In this document: positions 52,975 to 60,950 of the stretch, one piece after another
How the letters are laid out: every line of letters starts with the position of its first letter
Position numbering within the stretch: the first letter of the stretch is position 1
Assembly (NCBI GenBank): GCA_029569255.1
Contig: JAKQUO010000008.1
Coordinates: 341,881-405,880, forward strand
DNA: 64,000 nt
Direction of reading: 5' to 3'
DNA from: Acidobacteriota bacterium
Lineage (GTDB): Bacteria; Acidobacteriota; Aminicenantia; Aminicenantales; Saccharicenantaceae
Program-made: the position numbers and the translations under genes
The notes under the pieces: generated by a model
What the model was told of the DNA's origin: nothing
Seen by the model: only the letters and a program-made list of their open reading frames with translations
The model's database searches: none

Positions 52975-54243
52975 ATGGAACGCGCCATCCTCGTCAACGT
53001 GGCCACGACCAAGGCGGAGAAGGAGGGGGCCGAGGAGTCCCTAGGAGAGCTGGCCGGCCTGGCCGCGGCCGCCGGGGCCGAGGTGGCCGGCCGGGTCTGC
53101 CAGGTCCGGCCGCGCCTCAGCCCCCGCTGGCTCGTCGGCGAGGGCAAGGTCAAGGAGATCGCCCGCGAGGCCCGGGAGGCCCGTGCCGACATGGTCATCT
53201 TCGACCGCAACCTCAACGCTTCCCAGCAGCAGAACCTCGAGGACGAGATCAAGGTCAAGGTCCTCGACCGGACCCAGCTCATCCTCGACATCTTCGCCCA
53301 GCGGGCCCGGACGAACGAGGGCAAGCTCCAGGTCGAGCTGGCCCAGCTCGTCTACCGGCTGCCGCGGCTGCGGGGCAAGGGTCTCAGCCTGACCCAGCAG
53401 GGGGCCGGCATCGGGACGCGCGGGCCGGGCGAGAAGAAGCTCGAGGTCGACCGCCGCCGCATCACCGACCGGATCACCAGGCTCAAGCGCGACATCGACG
53501 GGCTGGGGAAGCGGCGCTCGAGCCAGCGCCAGAGCCGGCGCGGGAGCCCGGTGCCGTCGGTCTCCCTGGTCGGCTACACCAGCGCCGGCAAGTCGACGCT
53601 GTTCAACCGGCTGGCCGAGGAGCGCCGCTACACCTCGCCGAACCTCTTTTCCACCCTGGACCCCCTGCTCCGGCGCGTCACCTGGCCCGACGGCGCCCAT
53701 TTCTTCCTGAGCGACACGGTCGGCTTCATCAGGAAGCTCCCGGTCGAGCTGGTCACGTCCTTCCGGGCCACCCTCGAGGAGGTCGGCGAGGCCGACTGCA
53801 TCTGCCACGTCGTCGATGTCTCGTCGCCGTCGTGCGAGAGCCAGCTCCGGGCCGTGGAGACGGTCCTGGACGACCTCGGCGTCGCGGACGCGCCGGTCGT
53901 CAAGGTCCTCAACAAGATCGACCTCCTGCCGGAGGGCGAGCGGGCCCTCCTCCTCGGCCGCAACGCCGACCCGCGGTCGCGCACGGTCGCCCTGTCGGCC
54001 CTGACCGGGGAAGGGGTGCCGGACCTCCTGGCCCGGCTCCGCGAGGTCCTGTTCGCCGGCCACCGGGTCTACACCATCCGGGTCCCCCGCGAGACCGGCG
54101 AGATGGCCGATTCGCTGGCCCGCCGCTCCATCGTCCTGAAGAGGCGGGAGAGCGACGGCTTCGTCGAGTTCCGGGTCTTGGCCGACCCGGCGGGGATCGC
54201 CCGCTTCCTGCCCTACGCCGCCCAAGGAGATGAGACATGGTGA
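52975..54243 (+). CDS. hflX: Ribosome-associated GTPase HflX
   Basis: GTPase of 422 residues that splits stalled 70S ribosomes. HflX-specific N domain (VRPRLSPRWLVGEGKVKEI, DRTQLILDIFAQRA, GTRGPGEKKLEVDRR), then G1 GYTSAGKSTLFN, G3 DTVGFIRKLP and G4 NKID. The gene overlaps the next start by seven bases. Confidence 0.95.
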   Translation: MERAILVNVATTKAEKEGAEESLGELAGLAAAAGAEVAGRVCQVRPRLSPRWLVGEGKVKEIAREAREARADMVIFDRNLNASQQQNLEDEIKVKVLDRTQLILDIFAQRARTNEGKLQVELAQLVYRLPRLRGKGLSLTQQGAGIGTRGPGEKKLEVDRRRITDRITRLKRDIDGLGKRRSSQRQSRRGSPVPSVSLVGYTSAGKSTLFNRLAEERRYTSPNLFSTLDPLLRRVTWPDGAHFFLSDTVGFIRKLPVELVTSFRATLEEVGEADCICHVVDVSSPSCESQLRAVETVLDDLGVADAPVVKVLNKIDLLPEGERALLLGRNADPRSRTVALSALTGEGVPDLLARLREVLFAGHRVYTIRVPRETGEMADSLARRSIVLKRRESDGFVEFRVLADPAGIARFLPYAAQGDETW

Positions 54244-55562
54244 GGAGATTCGCCGCCGCCGGCCTGGCCCTCGTCGCGGCCTGGTCGTGCGCCACCGTGC
54301 CGCCGCCCGCCCCGCCCGCCTTCTACGTCGAGGGCGTGCCGAACGACCAGGCCTCGAGGCTGCGGCTCGACGACCGGATCGCGGCCGAGGACGCCTGGAA
54401 GGCGCTGCGGACCGGCCGGCCCGAGCTGGCCCGCAAATACCTCCTCAAGCTCGGCACGGCCAATCCCGTCCGCGAGGCCGGCCTGGCCTACGCCGACCTC
54501 CTCCTGGGGAACCTGCCGGAGGCGGAGGCGCGCTTCAAGTCCTCCGTCGCCGGCACGCCGGCGATGCTCCCCTCGCGCGTCGGGCTGGCCCAGATCTACG
54601 AGTCGCGGCGGGACCGCGACAAGACCTTCAACGAGTACCGGGAGATCCTCAAGCTCGCCCCGGACCACCGCTGGGCCAGGCCCCGCTTCGAGGCCCTGCG
54701 CGACGACCTCGTCCGGGAGGCCGCGTCCGCCGCCCGGGCCGCGCTGGCCGCCGGCAACCGCGAGACGGCCAAGCGGGAGCTGCTGAAGGTCCTGTTCTAC
54801 GCGCCCGAGACGGCCTCGGCCCATCTCGAGCTGGCCCGGCTCTATCGCCTGGACAAGGACCGCGAGCGGGCGCTGCTCCACTTCCGGACGGCCGTGGAGT
54901 CCGGAACGGCCGACAAGGCCCTCCTCCGCGAATACGCGGAGTTCCTGGCCGACGCGGGCGAGCTGGGGCAGAGCCTGGAGGTCTTGGAGAAGCTGGCCGA
55001 GGCCGAGCCGCGGGACACGGCCGCGTCCAAGCGGGTCGAGGAGCTGCGGGCCAAGCTCGGGGTCTACGAGATCCCCAGCCAGTACGACGCCATCCCGTCG
55101 CTCGACATCGTCACCCGGGAAGACCTGGCCGCCCTGATCGGGGTCAAGTTCGAGGCCTATCTCGACGTCCCGGCCCGGCGGACCGAGATCCTCGTCGACA
55201 TCTCGGTCTCGTGGGCCCAGAGGTACATCGTCAAGGTCGCCTCCCTCGAGATCATGACCTCCTACGACAACCACACCTTCCAGCCCCGCAGGGTCATCAA
55301 CCGGGCCGATCTGGCCGACGCCGCCGTCCGGCTGATCGGCGTTCTCCAGGGCCGGGGCGCCCGTTTCGTCCCGCTGGTCGACACGCGCCGCATCCAGATC
55401 GCCGACGTCTCGCCCGACAACCTCTACTTCAGGGCCATCACCTCCGCCCTGGGGTACCAGATCATGGCCCTGACGCCCGAGCGCCTGTTCGAGCCCGAGC
55501 GGGCCGTGTCCGGCGAGGAGGCCATCCGGACGATGGATCTCATCCTGCGCCTGGCGGGATAG
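54237..55562 (+). CDS. TPR lipoprotein with SLH-like repeats
   Basis: Probable lipoprotein (AAWSC, Cys 18; atypical lipobox) of 441 residues. TPR-like helices fill about 35-280. The last 160 residues contain three segments that read like S-layer homology modules: TREDLAALIGVKF; VDISVSWAQRYIVKVASLEI with TFQPRRVINRADLADAA; and IADVSPDNLYFRAITSALGY with LFEPERAVSGEEAIRT. SLH domains bind cell-wall or outer-membrane carbohydrate; such a fusion in a lipoprotein suggests envelope scaffolding. Confidence 0.65.
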   Translation: MVRRFAAAGLALVAAWSCATVPPPAPPAFYVEGVPNDQASRLRLDDRIAAEDAWKALRTGRPELARKYLLKLGTANPVREAGLAYADLLLGNLPEAEARFKSSVAGTPAMLPSRVGLAQIYESRRDRDKTFNEYREILKLAPDHRWARPRFEALRDDLVREAASAARAALAAGNRETAKRELLKVLFYAPETASAHLELARLYRLDKDRERALLHFRTAVESGTADKALLREYAEFLADAGELGQSLEVLEKLAEAEPRDTAASKRVEELRAKLGVYEIPSQYDAIPSLDIVTREDLAALIGVKFEAYLDVPARRTEILVDISVSWAQRYIVKVASLEIMTSYDNHTFQPRRVINRADLADAAVRLIGVLQGRGARFVPLVDTRRIQIADVSPDNLYFRAITSALGYQIMALTPERLFEPERAVSGEEAIRTMDLILRLAG

Positions 55563-55582
55563 GCGGGGCCGGGGAGGCGGAC

Positions 55583-56167
55583 ATGGGCAAGACGGCCGGG
55601 GACCTCGCCATCCTCCCCAATCTCCTGTCGCTCGCCCGGGTCCTGTTGACGCCCGTGTTCGTCGTCCTGACGGTCCGGGGGCAGGCGTGGCCGGCCTTCT
55701 GGGTCTTCGTCGCCGCCGGGGCGACCGACGCCCTGGACGGCTTCGCCGCCCGGGCCCTCAAGCAGAGATCCGACCTCGGCCTCTGGCTCGACCCCATCGG
55801 CGACAAGGTCCTTCTGACAGCGGCCTTCGTCGTCCTGACCATCCCGGCCCTGGCCCGGCCCAACACGCTGCCCTTCTGGATGACGGCGATCTGCGTCGGC
55901 CGCGACGCGGCCATCGCTCTCGGGTCCATGATCGTCGTGGCTCTACGCGGCCGGCGGACCTTCAAGCCCGCCCTCGCCGGCAAGGCCAGCACGATCGTCC
56001 AGGTCTTCATGATCTACCTCGTCCTCTTCCTCAACGCCACGGGCAGGACGCACGGCGCCCTGCGCTGGCTGTTCTACCTGACAGCCGGACTGGCCGCCGC
56101 GTCCTTCGCCCAGTACCTGGTCCGCGGCGTGCGGCTCCTGCGCCGCGGCCCGGCCGCGGCCGCCTAG
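55583..56167 (+). CDS. CDP-alcohol phosphatidyltransferase (PgsA-like)
   Basis: Integral membrane enzyme of 194 residues making phospholipid head groups. The catalytic pattern D-x2-DG-x2-AR-x8-G-x3-D-x3-D is complete (DALDGFAAR to DPIGDK). NLLSLARVLLTP precedes it as in phosphatidylglycerophosphate synthases, but the acceptor cannot be fixed. 21 bases after the TPR/SLH-like gene. Confidence 0.88.
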   Translation: MGKTAGDLAILPNLLSLARVLLTPVFVVLTVRGQAWPAFWVFVAAGATDALDGFAARALKQRSDLGLWLDPIGDKVLLTAAFVVLTIPALARPNTLPFWMTAICVGRDAAIALGSMIVVALRGRRTFKPALAGKASTIVQVFMIYLVLFLNATGRTHGALRWLFYLTAGLAAASFAQYLVRGVRLLRRGPAAAA

Positions 56168-56178
56168 GCCCGGCGGGT

Positions 56179-56206
56179 TTGACTTTGGGGGGCGGCGTGA
56201 TAAGAT
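56179..56206 (+). promoter_or_regulatory. Promoter of the M20 peptidase gene (near-leaderless)
   Basis: TTGACT (56179-56184), 16-base spacer, TAAGAT (56201-56206); ATG 56216 follows nine bases later. Confidence 0.5.
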
Positions 56207-56215
56207 TTCCCCCTC

Positions 56216-57478
56216 ATGACCGCACCCAGGAGCGAGCGCATGAACCCCACCTCGAATTTCGATAAGCTGGCCCGCCGCATCGAGGGCTTCCGCGACGAGA
56301 TGATCGACCTCCAGATGAGGCTCTGCGCCATCCCGGCCATCGCCCCGTCGAGCGGCGGCGAGGGCGAGGCCAAGAAGGCCGCCTTCCTGATGGATTGGCT
56401 CGCGGCCAACGGCTTCGCCGACATCTCGCTCATCAAGGCCCCCGACCTCGACGCCCCCGACAGCTACCGCCCGAACATCCTGGCCCACTTCCGGGGCCGG
56501 AGCCCGGCCCGGACCGTCTGGATCATGACCCACACCGACGTCGTGCCGCCCGGCGAGCTGTCGCTCTGGCGGGGCAACCCGTTCAAGGCCTGGGTCGAGA
56601 AGGGGCGCATCTACGGCCGCGGCGTCGAGGACAACCAGCAGGACATGGTCGCCTCGCTCTTCGCCGTCAAGGCCCTCCAGGCCGAAGGGGTCCTCCCGAA
56701 CTGCGACATCGGCATCGCCCTGGTCGCCGACGAGGAGACGGGCAGCCGGAAGGGCATCGATTACGTCCTCCAGAACCACAAGGTCTTCCGGCGCCAGGAC
56801 CTCATCGTCGTCCCCGACGCCGGCAACGAGCACGGGACGATGATCGAGGTGGCCGAGAAGAGCCTCCTCTGGCTCAAGTTCACGACGCTCGGGAAACAGG
56901 CCCACGGCTCGACCCCCGAGAAGGGCGTCAACAGCTTCAAGGCGGCCAGCTTCCTCATCGCCGCCCTGGACGACCTCTACAGGATCTATCCGGCCAGGGA
57001 CAAGCTCTTCGACACGCCGATCTCGACCTTCGAGCCGACCAAGAAAGAGGGGAACGTCCCGAATATCAACACCATCCCCGGCGAGGACGTTTTCTACCTC
57101 GATTCGCGCATCCTCTCCGACTACAAGGTCCAGGACGTCGAGAAGTCCATCCAGGCGATCGCCAGGAAGGTCGAGCGGAAGTTCAAGGTCAAGATCCACA
57201 CGGAGGTCGTGCAGAAGGCCCCGGCCGCGCCGCCGACCTCGCTCCAGGCCCCCGTGGTCATGGCCCTGAAGAAGGCCGTCAAGGCCGTCTACGGCAAGGA
57301 GGCCCGGGCCATGGGCATCGGCGGCGGCACCGTGGCCGCCGTCTTCCGCCGGGCCGGCTTCCCCGCGGCCTGCTGGTCCAAGCTCGACGAGACGGCCCAC
57401 CAGCCGAACGAGTACTGCGTCATCGACAACATGGTCGGGAACGCCAAGGTCTACGGCCACATCTTTCTGCAGGACTGA
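56216..57478 (+). CDS. M20-family metallopeptidase/deacylase
   Basis: Zinc aminoacylase/peptidase of 420 residues (DapE/ArgE-like group). Metal-site motifs: WIMTHTDVVPPGE, GRGVEDNQQDMVA, ADEETGSRKGID and the dimerisation-domain His in GKQAHGSTPE; final His near DETAHQPNEY. Two starts are possible: 56216 fits the adjacent promoter as a near-leaderless start, while ATG 56240 has AGGAG nine bases upstream. Substrate not predictable. Confidence 0.88.
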   Translation: MTAPRSERMNPTSNFDKLARRIEGFRDEMIDLQMRLCAIPAIAPSSGGEGEAKKAAFLMDWLAANGFADISLIKAPDLDAPDSYRPNILAHFRGRSPARTVWIMTHTDVVPPGELSLWRGNPFKAWVEKGRIYGRGVEDNQQDMVASLFAVKALQAEGVLPNCDIGIALVADEETGSRKGIDYVLQNHKVFRRQDLIVVPDAGNEHGTMIEVAEKSLLWLKFTTLGKQAHGSTPEKGVNSFKAASFLIAALDDLYRIYPARDKLFDTPISTFEPTKKEGNVPNINTIPGEDVFYLDSRILSDYKVQDVEKSIQAIARKVERKFKVKIHTEVVQKAPAAPPTSLQAPVVMALKKAVKAVYGKEARAMGIGGGTVAAVFRRAGFPAACWSKLDETAHQPNEYCVIDNMVGNAKVYGHIFLQD

Positions 57479-57518
57479 GCGGCGGGCCCCCCCCCTCCCC
57501 GACGCGAGGCCCGGGGCC

Positions 57519-58514
57519 CTACGCGGGACGGCGGGCCGCCGCGGCGCCGGGCGGCGGCGCGGGGTAGATCCTCTGCATCCGCTGGGCGATGCGGACCGTG
57601 TTGAGGTGGATGTCGACCGTGTCCTTGATGTCGAGCGCGTAGCCTCCGGCCAGGACGACGGCCACGGCGACGCCCATCCGCCGGGCGCCCCCGATGACCA
57701 GCTTGTCCCGCTCCTTCAGCCCGGCCTTGGTCAGGGCCAGCCCGCCGAGCTGGTCCTGCTCGAAGGGGTCCGCGCCGGCCAGGTAGATGACCAGGTCCGG
57801 CCGGAACTCCCGGTAGACCGCGGGGATGCGGGCCCGGAGCTCGGCCAGGTACTTGTCGTCGCCGTCGCCGGCCCAGAGCCCGATGTCGACCGTGCTCGAG
57901 GGCTTCTCGCCGGGATAGATGTCCATCTGGTGGATGGACAGGGTGAAGACCTCCTCGCGGCCGGCCAAGGCGATGGCCGTGCCGTTGCCCTGGTGGAGGT
58001 CGCAGTCGACGATCATGACCCGGCCGGCGAGACGGTCCTCGACGACCTTGCGGGCGGCCACGGCCACGTCGTTGAACAGGCAGAAGCCCTCCCCGTGGTC
58101 GGGGAAGGCGTGGTGAAAGCCGCCGCCGATGTGGACGGCCAGGCCGTTCTCGAGGGCCTTGCGGGCCGCCAGCACGGTCCCGCCGACCGAGAGGAGGGCG
58201 AAGCGGACGAGCTCGGGCGAATACCGGATCTCGAGCGCCCTGAGCTCGGCCGGGCTCAGGGCGCCCGCCTTGACCCGCCTGAGGTAGCGGCGCGAGTGGA
58301 CGAGCTCGACGTCCTCGTCGGGGGCCGGGCGGGGCCGGAGGAAGTTCTCCTTCTTCGCCCCCATGGCCAGGAGGTTCTCGTAGACGAGCCGGTATTTCTG
58401 GACGGGGAAGACGTGCTTGCCCGGCTCGACCATCCAGTACTCGTTGCTGTAGACGAGCTGGAAGGGGAAGCGCTTGCCGAGAAGCACCTTGAAGAGGTCG
58501 AGCAGGTCGCCCAT
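57519..58514 (-). CDS. Histone-deacetylase-family (AcuC-like) deacetylase
   Basis: Zinc deacetylase of 331 residues acting on acetyl-lysine, acetylpolyamine or similar. GGGFHHAFPDHGEGFCLFND has the double-His charge relay; DCDLHQGNGT carries Zn ligands; GADPFEQDQLGGL the third Asp. The start (58514) lies directly after an Rhs remnant; a CGATATC-type palindrome (58525-58539) sits 11 bases upstream and could be an operator. Native upstream promoter probably lost or replaced by the island. Confidence 0.9.
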   Translation of the reverse strand: MGDLLDLFKVLLGKRFPFQLVYSNEYWMVEPGKHVFPVQKYRLVYENLLAMGAKKENFLRPRPAPDEDVELVHSRRYLRRVKAGALSPAELRALEIRYSPELVRFALLSVGGTVLAARKALENGLAVHIGGGFHHAFPDHGEGFCLFNDVAVAARKVVEDRLAGRVMIVDCDLHQGNGTAIALAGREEVFTLSIHQMDIYPGEKPSSTVDIGLWAGDGDDKYLAELRARIPAVYREFRPDLVIYLAGADPFEQDQLGGLALTKAGLKERDKLVIGGARRMGVAVAVVLAGGYALDIKDTVDIHLNTVRIAQRMQRIYPAPPPGAAAARRPA

Positions 58515-58524
58515 GCCGGCCTCA

Positions 58525-58539
58525 CGATATCAGATATCG
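58525..58539. promoter_or_regulatory. Palindrome upstream of the deacetylase gene
   Basis: CGATATC A GATATCG, seven-base arms, 11 bases before ATG 58514 on the minus strand. It lies in the degraded end of the Rhs remnant, so a regulatory role is uncertain. Confidence 0.3.
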
Positions 58540-58865
58540 GCTCTCTAAAAAAGGGGCTGCCTCCCATTCTCTTCCCGATTTCCTATGCTGTGCCCGATCG
58601 AAGGACCTGGCCTCGAAGTAATCGAGCTCTGACTCCGCGTCGCGCGGCTTGCCCGAGAACTTGGGCTCCGGATCGAAATTCGTGACCCACGTCTTCTGAA
58701 TCCCCCCGTAAGGCTCGTGGGCCGCCGAGTAGACGACCGTCCCGGTGTTGTCGGTCACGATCCACGTCGAGTTGATCTGGTCCGAGACGTAGTAATAGAG
58801 GGCGCCATTCTTATGCTCGGCGACAAGCTGACCGCCGAAATAGACATGATCCCTGACGAGCTGGC

Positions 58866-58941
58866 CCATGATGCCGTATCCCCGGGGTGGTACATTTTTC
58901 GTGCTCATCATTGGTACATTTTTACATGCCCAGCGACAGGC
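58866..58941. mobile_element. Insertion-sequence end remnant inside Rhs copy 1
   Basis: Compared with copy 2, about 75 bases of Rhs sequence are replaced by unrelated DNA holding two direct repeats of GGTACATTTTT (58889-58899 and 58913-58923). Tandem end repeats of this sort occur at the termini of IS21/IS481-type elements; no transposase remains. Confidence 0.45.
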
Positions 58942-59323
58942 GAGCATCTTCGCGTCTCCCGAGTCCTTCGAAACACCCTTTCTGATGGAATCCGTGCTCG
59001 GCGAGCGGTCAGTTCGACGCTTGTCCGCCGTCCGGCCGCGACCGGTCTCGGGCGTGCTCCTGTCTCCCCGCCTCTGCCGCTTTTCACCCCTCTCCCTCTC
59101 CAATCTGTCCCCGCCGGCCCGAGCCACCTCGACCTCCCCATCGGTGCCGTGATGAACTGCAATAGCGCCTTTTTGAAGAGTGACTTATAATGCGGGGGGG
59201 TCATTGTAGTAAAACTCCTCCTCTCTTTCGGATTGCTGTTCGAAGAGAGTTTACGATGGCCTACCTCCTATGCCAAGTTGGAACATCACCATACGTCATC
59301 CACCGTTTTGAGGAATGAGGCTC

Positions 59324-59737
59324 TTATTCGTTTAGCCTGCTTATAAAAACCACAGTATGGCTTTTTTCTTCGATAAATATGTTTATCCCAACATGCTCGC
59401 TGCGTCCCCAGAGTCGCGGCAGATTTGTAATCCAATATGTGTATTTTGTTAGCCACCCATCTTGTGTTTTTATTTTGTCGATTATTTCTTTTTGGGCATT
59501 GCTTATTGGTACCACCTGCTCCATATCTGCACGTTTGATTTTCTTTATCATACGTGGGCGGCCTAATACCCTTATCACCTCATCTTTCTGCATCCCTATC
59601 TTGACTTGGCCATAGCGATTGAATACTCCTTCTATATAGTTGCTGCGGAGGGATTGAAAGAGCACAGCCACGAAAAGCGTTGCCGCTGCCGATATTAATA
59701 GCACAACAAATATCCGTCGCCGGTTGATATTGTACAT
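59324..59737 (-). CDS. BamE/SmpA-like membrane-anchored small protein (candidate immunity)
   Basis: Protein of 137 residues: basic start MYNINRRR, one hydrophobic helix (FVVLLISAAATLFVAVLF, about 10-27), then RYGQVKIGMQKDEVIRVLGRPR, the helix-turn pattern of the SmpA/BamE-like fold, and WLTKYTYWI with a beta-rich end. AT-rich with codon use unlike the flanking core genes. Before the IS630 insertion it began about 50 bases after the Rhs metalloprotease-tip gene, the place of an immunity gene (inference). Distant BamE homologue or unrelated assembly lipoprotein are alternatives; it lacks a lipobox. Confidence 0.6.
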   Translation of the reverse strand: MYNINRRRIFVVLLISAAATLFVAVLFQSLRSNYIEGVFNRYGQVKIGMQKDEVIRVLGRPRMIKKIKRADMEQVVPISNAQKEIIDKIKTQDGWLTKYTYWITNLPRLWGRSEHVGINIFIEEKSHTVVFISRLNE

Positions 59738-59786
59738 TATTTGTGCTCCCGCAATTCTCTTAGTAAGCCATATTCATCAATAGCAC

Positions 59787-60875
59787 CTAGTGTTGCGTCT
59801 CGGAAATATATTGACATAGTCTTTTGACCTTGGCCAGGATGGAATCAGCGGTCGCGGTCCAGACGAAGGGATGGGCCTCAGAGTTGTGACTATGAACGAA
59901 GAGATCGATTTTCGTGGCCAAGTCCCTGACGCTCCGAAAGGTGCCCCTCCGGATCGCCTGCTGGGTGATGACGTTGAACCAAATCTCGACTTGGTTCAGC
60001 CAGGAGGCGTAGGTCGGTGTCAGGTGGACATGGAAACGAGGATGCGCGGTCAGCCAGCGCCTGATCCGGGGGTGCTTGTGAGTGGCGTAGTTGTCGACGA
60101 CCAGGTGGACCTCGAGGTCTCGAGGGACGTTGGCGTCGATGTGCTTCAGGAAGCTGAGAAACTCTTGGTGACGATGCCGCTTTTTGCACTTGGTGAGGAC
60201 CTTGCCGGAAACGATATCGAGCGCGGCAAAGAGGGTCAGGGTGCCGTGCCGGACGTAGTCGTGGGTCACCCCCTCGACATAGCCCAGCCCCATCGGCAAA
60301 ACAGGCTGCGTCCTGTCCAGAGCCTGGATCTGGCTCTTTTCGTCGACGCAGAGGACCATGGCGTTTTCCGGGGGATTCAGATACAGGCCGACAATGTCCC
60401 GGACCTTTTCGACGAAAAAGGGATCGGGCGAGATCTTGAAGTGGCTCTGGCGGTGAGGCTGCAGGCCGAACGCGCTCCAGATCCTCTGGACCGTCGAGGC
60501 GGAAACGGCGGCCTCCTTGGCCATCGAGCGGACGGACCACTGGGTCCGGCCCCGGGGCTTTGTTTGGAGCGTCCTGCGGACGAGCTCGGCGACCTGCTCG
60601 TCGGCGATGGAGCGGGGACGTCCGGCACGCAGCTCGTCATGCAAGCCGGCGAGGCCCCGTTCCAGGTAGCGCTTCCGCCACAGGGCGAACGACTGGGTAC
60701 TGTAGTCGACCTTGGCGGCGATCTCCCGATTGCTCAGGCCCTGGGCCGACATGAGGACGATCTTGGCCCTCGTGACCAGATCGTAGGGCATGGATCGCGA
60801 GCTGGCGATGGCGTTCAAGTCCCTGGCTCCTTGCTGGCTCAGCACGATAGGCCTTCTGAGCCTTCCTGTTCTCAT
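59787..60875 (-). CDS. IS630-family transposase
   Basis: DDE transposase of 362 residues. N-terminal helix-turn-helix (RTQWSVRSMAKEAAVSASTVQRI), then VLCVDEKSQIQAL (first Asp), HLVVDNYATHKHP (second Asp) and SWLNQVEIWF (Glu), the order used by IS630/Tc1-type enzymes. Start chosen at 60875 because GGAAGGAGG lies just upstream; the frame is open to 60902. Its TAG stop is completed by the TA target duplication and the flanking base, outside the element proper. Confidence 0.93.
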   Translation of the reverse strand: MRTGRLRRPIVLSQQGARDLNAIASSRSMPYDLVTRAKIVLMSAQGLSNREIAAKVDYSTQSFALWRKRYLERGLAGLHDELRAGRPRSIADEQVAELVRRTLQTKPRGRTQWSVRSMAKEAAVSASTVQRIWSAFGLQPHRQSHFKISPDPFFVEKVRDIVGLYLNPPENAMVLCVDEKSQIQALDRTQPVLPMGLGYVEGVTHDYVRHGTLTLFAALDIVSGKVLTKCKKRHRHQEFLSFLKHIDANVPRDLEVHLVVDNYATHKHPRIRRWLTAHPRFHVHLTPTYASWLNQVEIWFNVITQQAIRRGTFRSVRDLATKIDLFVHSHNSEAHPFVWTATADSILAKVKRLCQYISETQH

Positions 60876-60950
60876 GGGCGGCCTCCTTCCGGATGGGCCC
60901 ATGATAGCAACAAGAATTTATATAGTTCAGTTATTTATGTGACATGACAC
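59790..60950 (-). mobile_element. IS630-family insertion sequence
   Basis: 1161 bases bounded by TA dinucleotides (59788-59789 and 60951-60952), the duplicated target of IS630 elements. Terminal inverted repeats are imperfect: GTGTTGCGTC against GTGTCATGTC, then shared AAATA and TGA blocks. One intact transposase gene. It has inserted exactly into the stop codon of the Rhs gene. Confidence 0.85.

Larger units (their letters stand above)
58522..59127 (-). pseudogene. Rhs core fragment, degraded copy 1
   Basis: Open frame of 201 codons whose middle (KRRTDRSPSTD, VRDHVYFGGQLVAEH, YVSDQINSTWIVTDNTGTVV, AAHEPYGGIQKTWV) is nearly identical to copy 2 at 60950-61990. It loses homology at DRAQHR, where a toxin tip would begin, and upstream of DKRRTD. 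A 75-base stretch around 58866-58941 is replaced by foreign DNA with GGTACATTTTT repeats. Probably a displaced tip left by earlier toxin exchange; not functional. Confidence 0.75.

Noticed and set aside
58868..59152. Plus-strand frame across Rhs copy 1
   Set aside because: Antisense to the Rhs remnant; no motif and the region is degraded.
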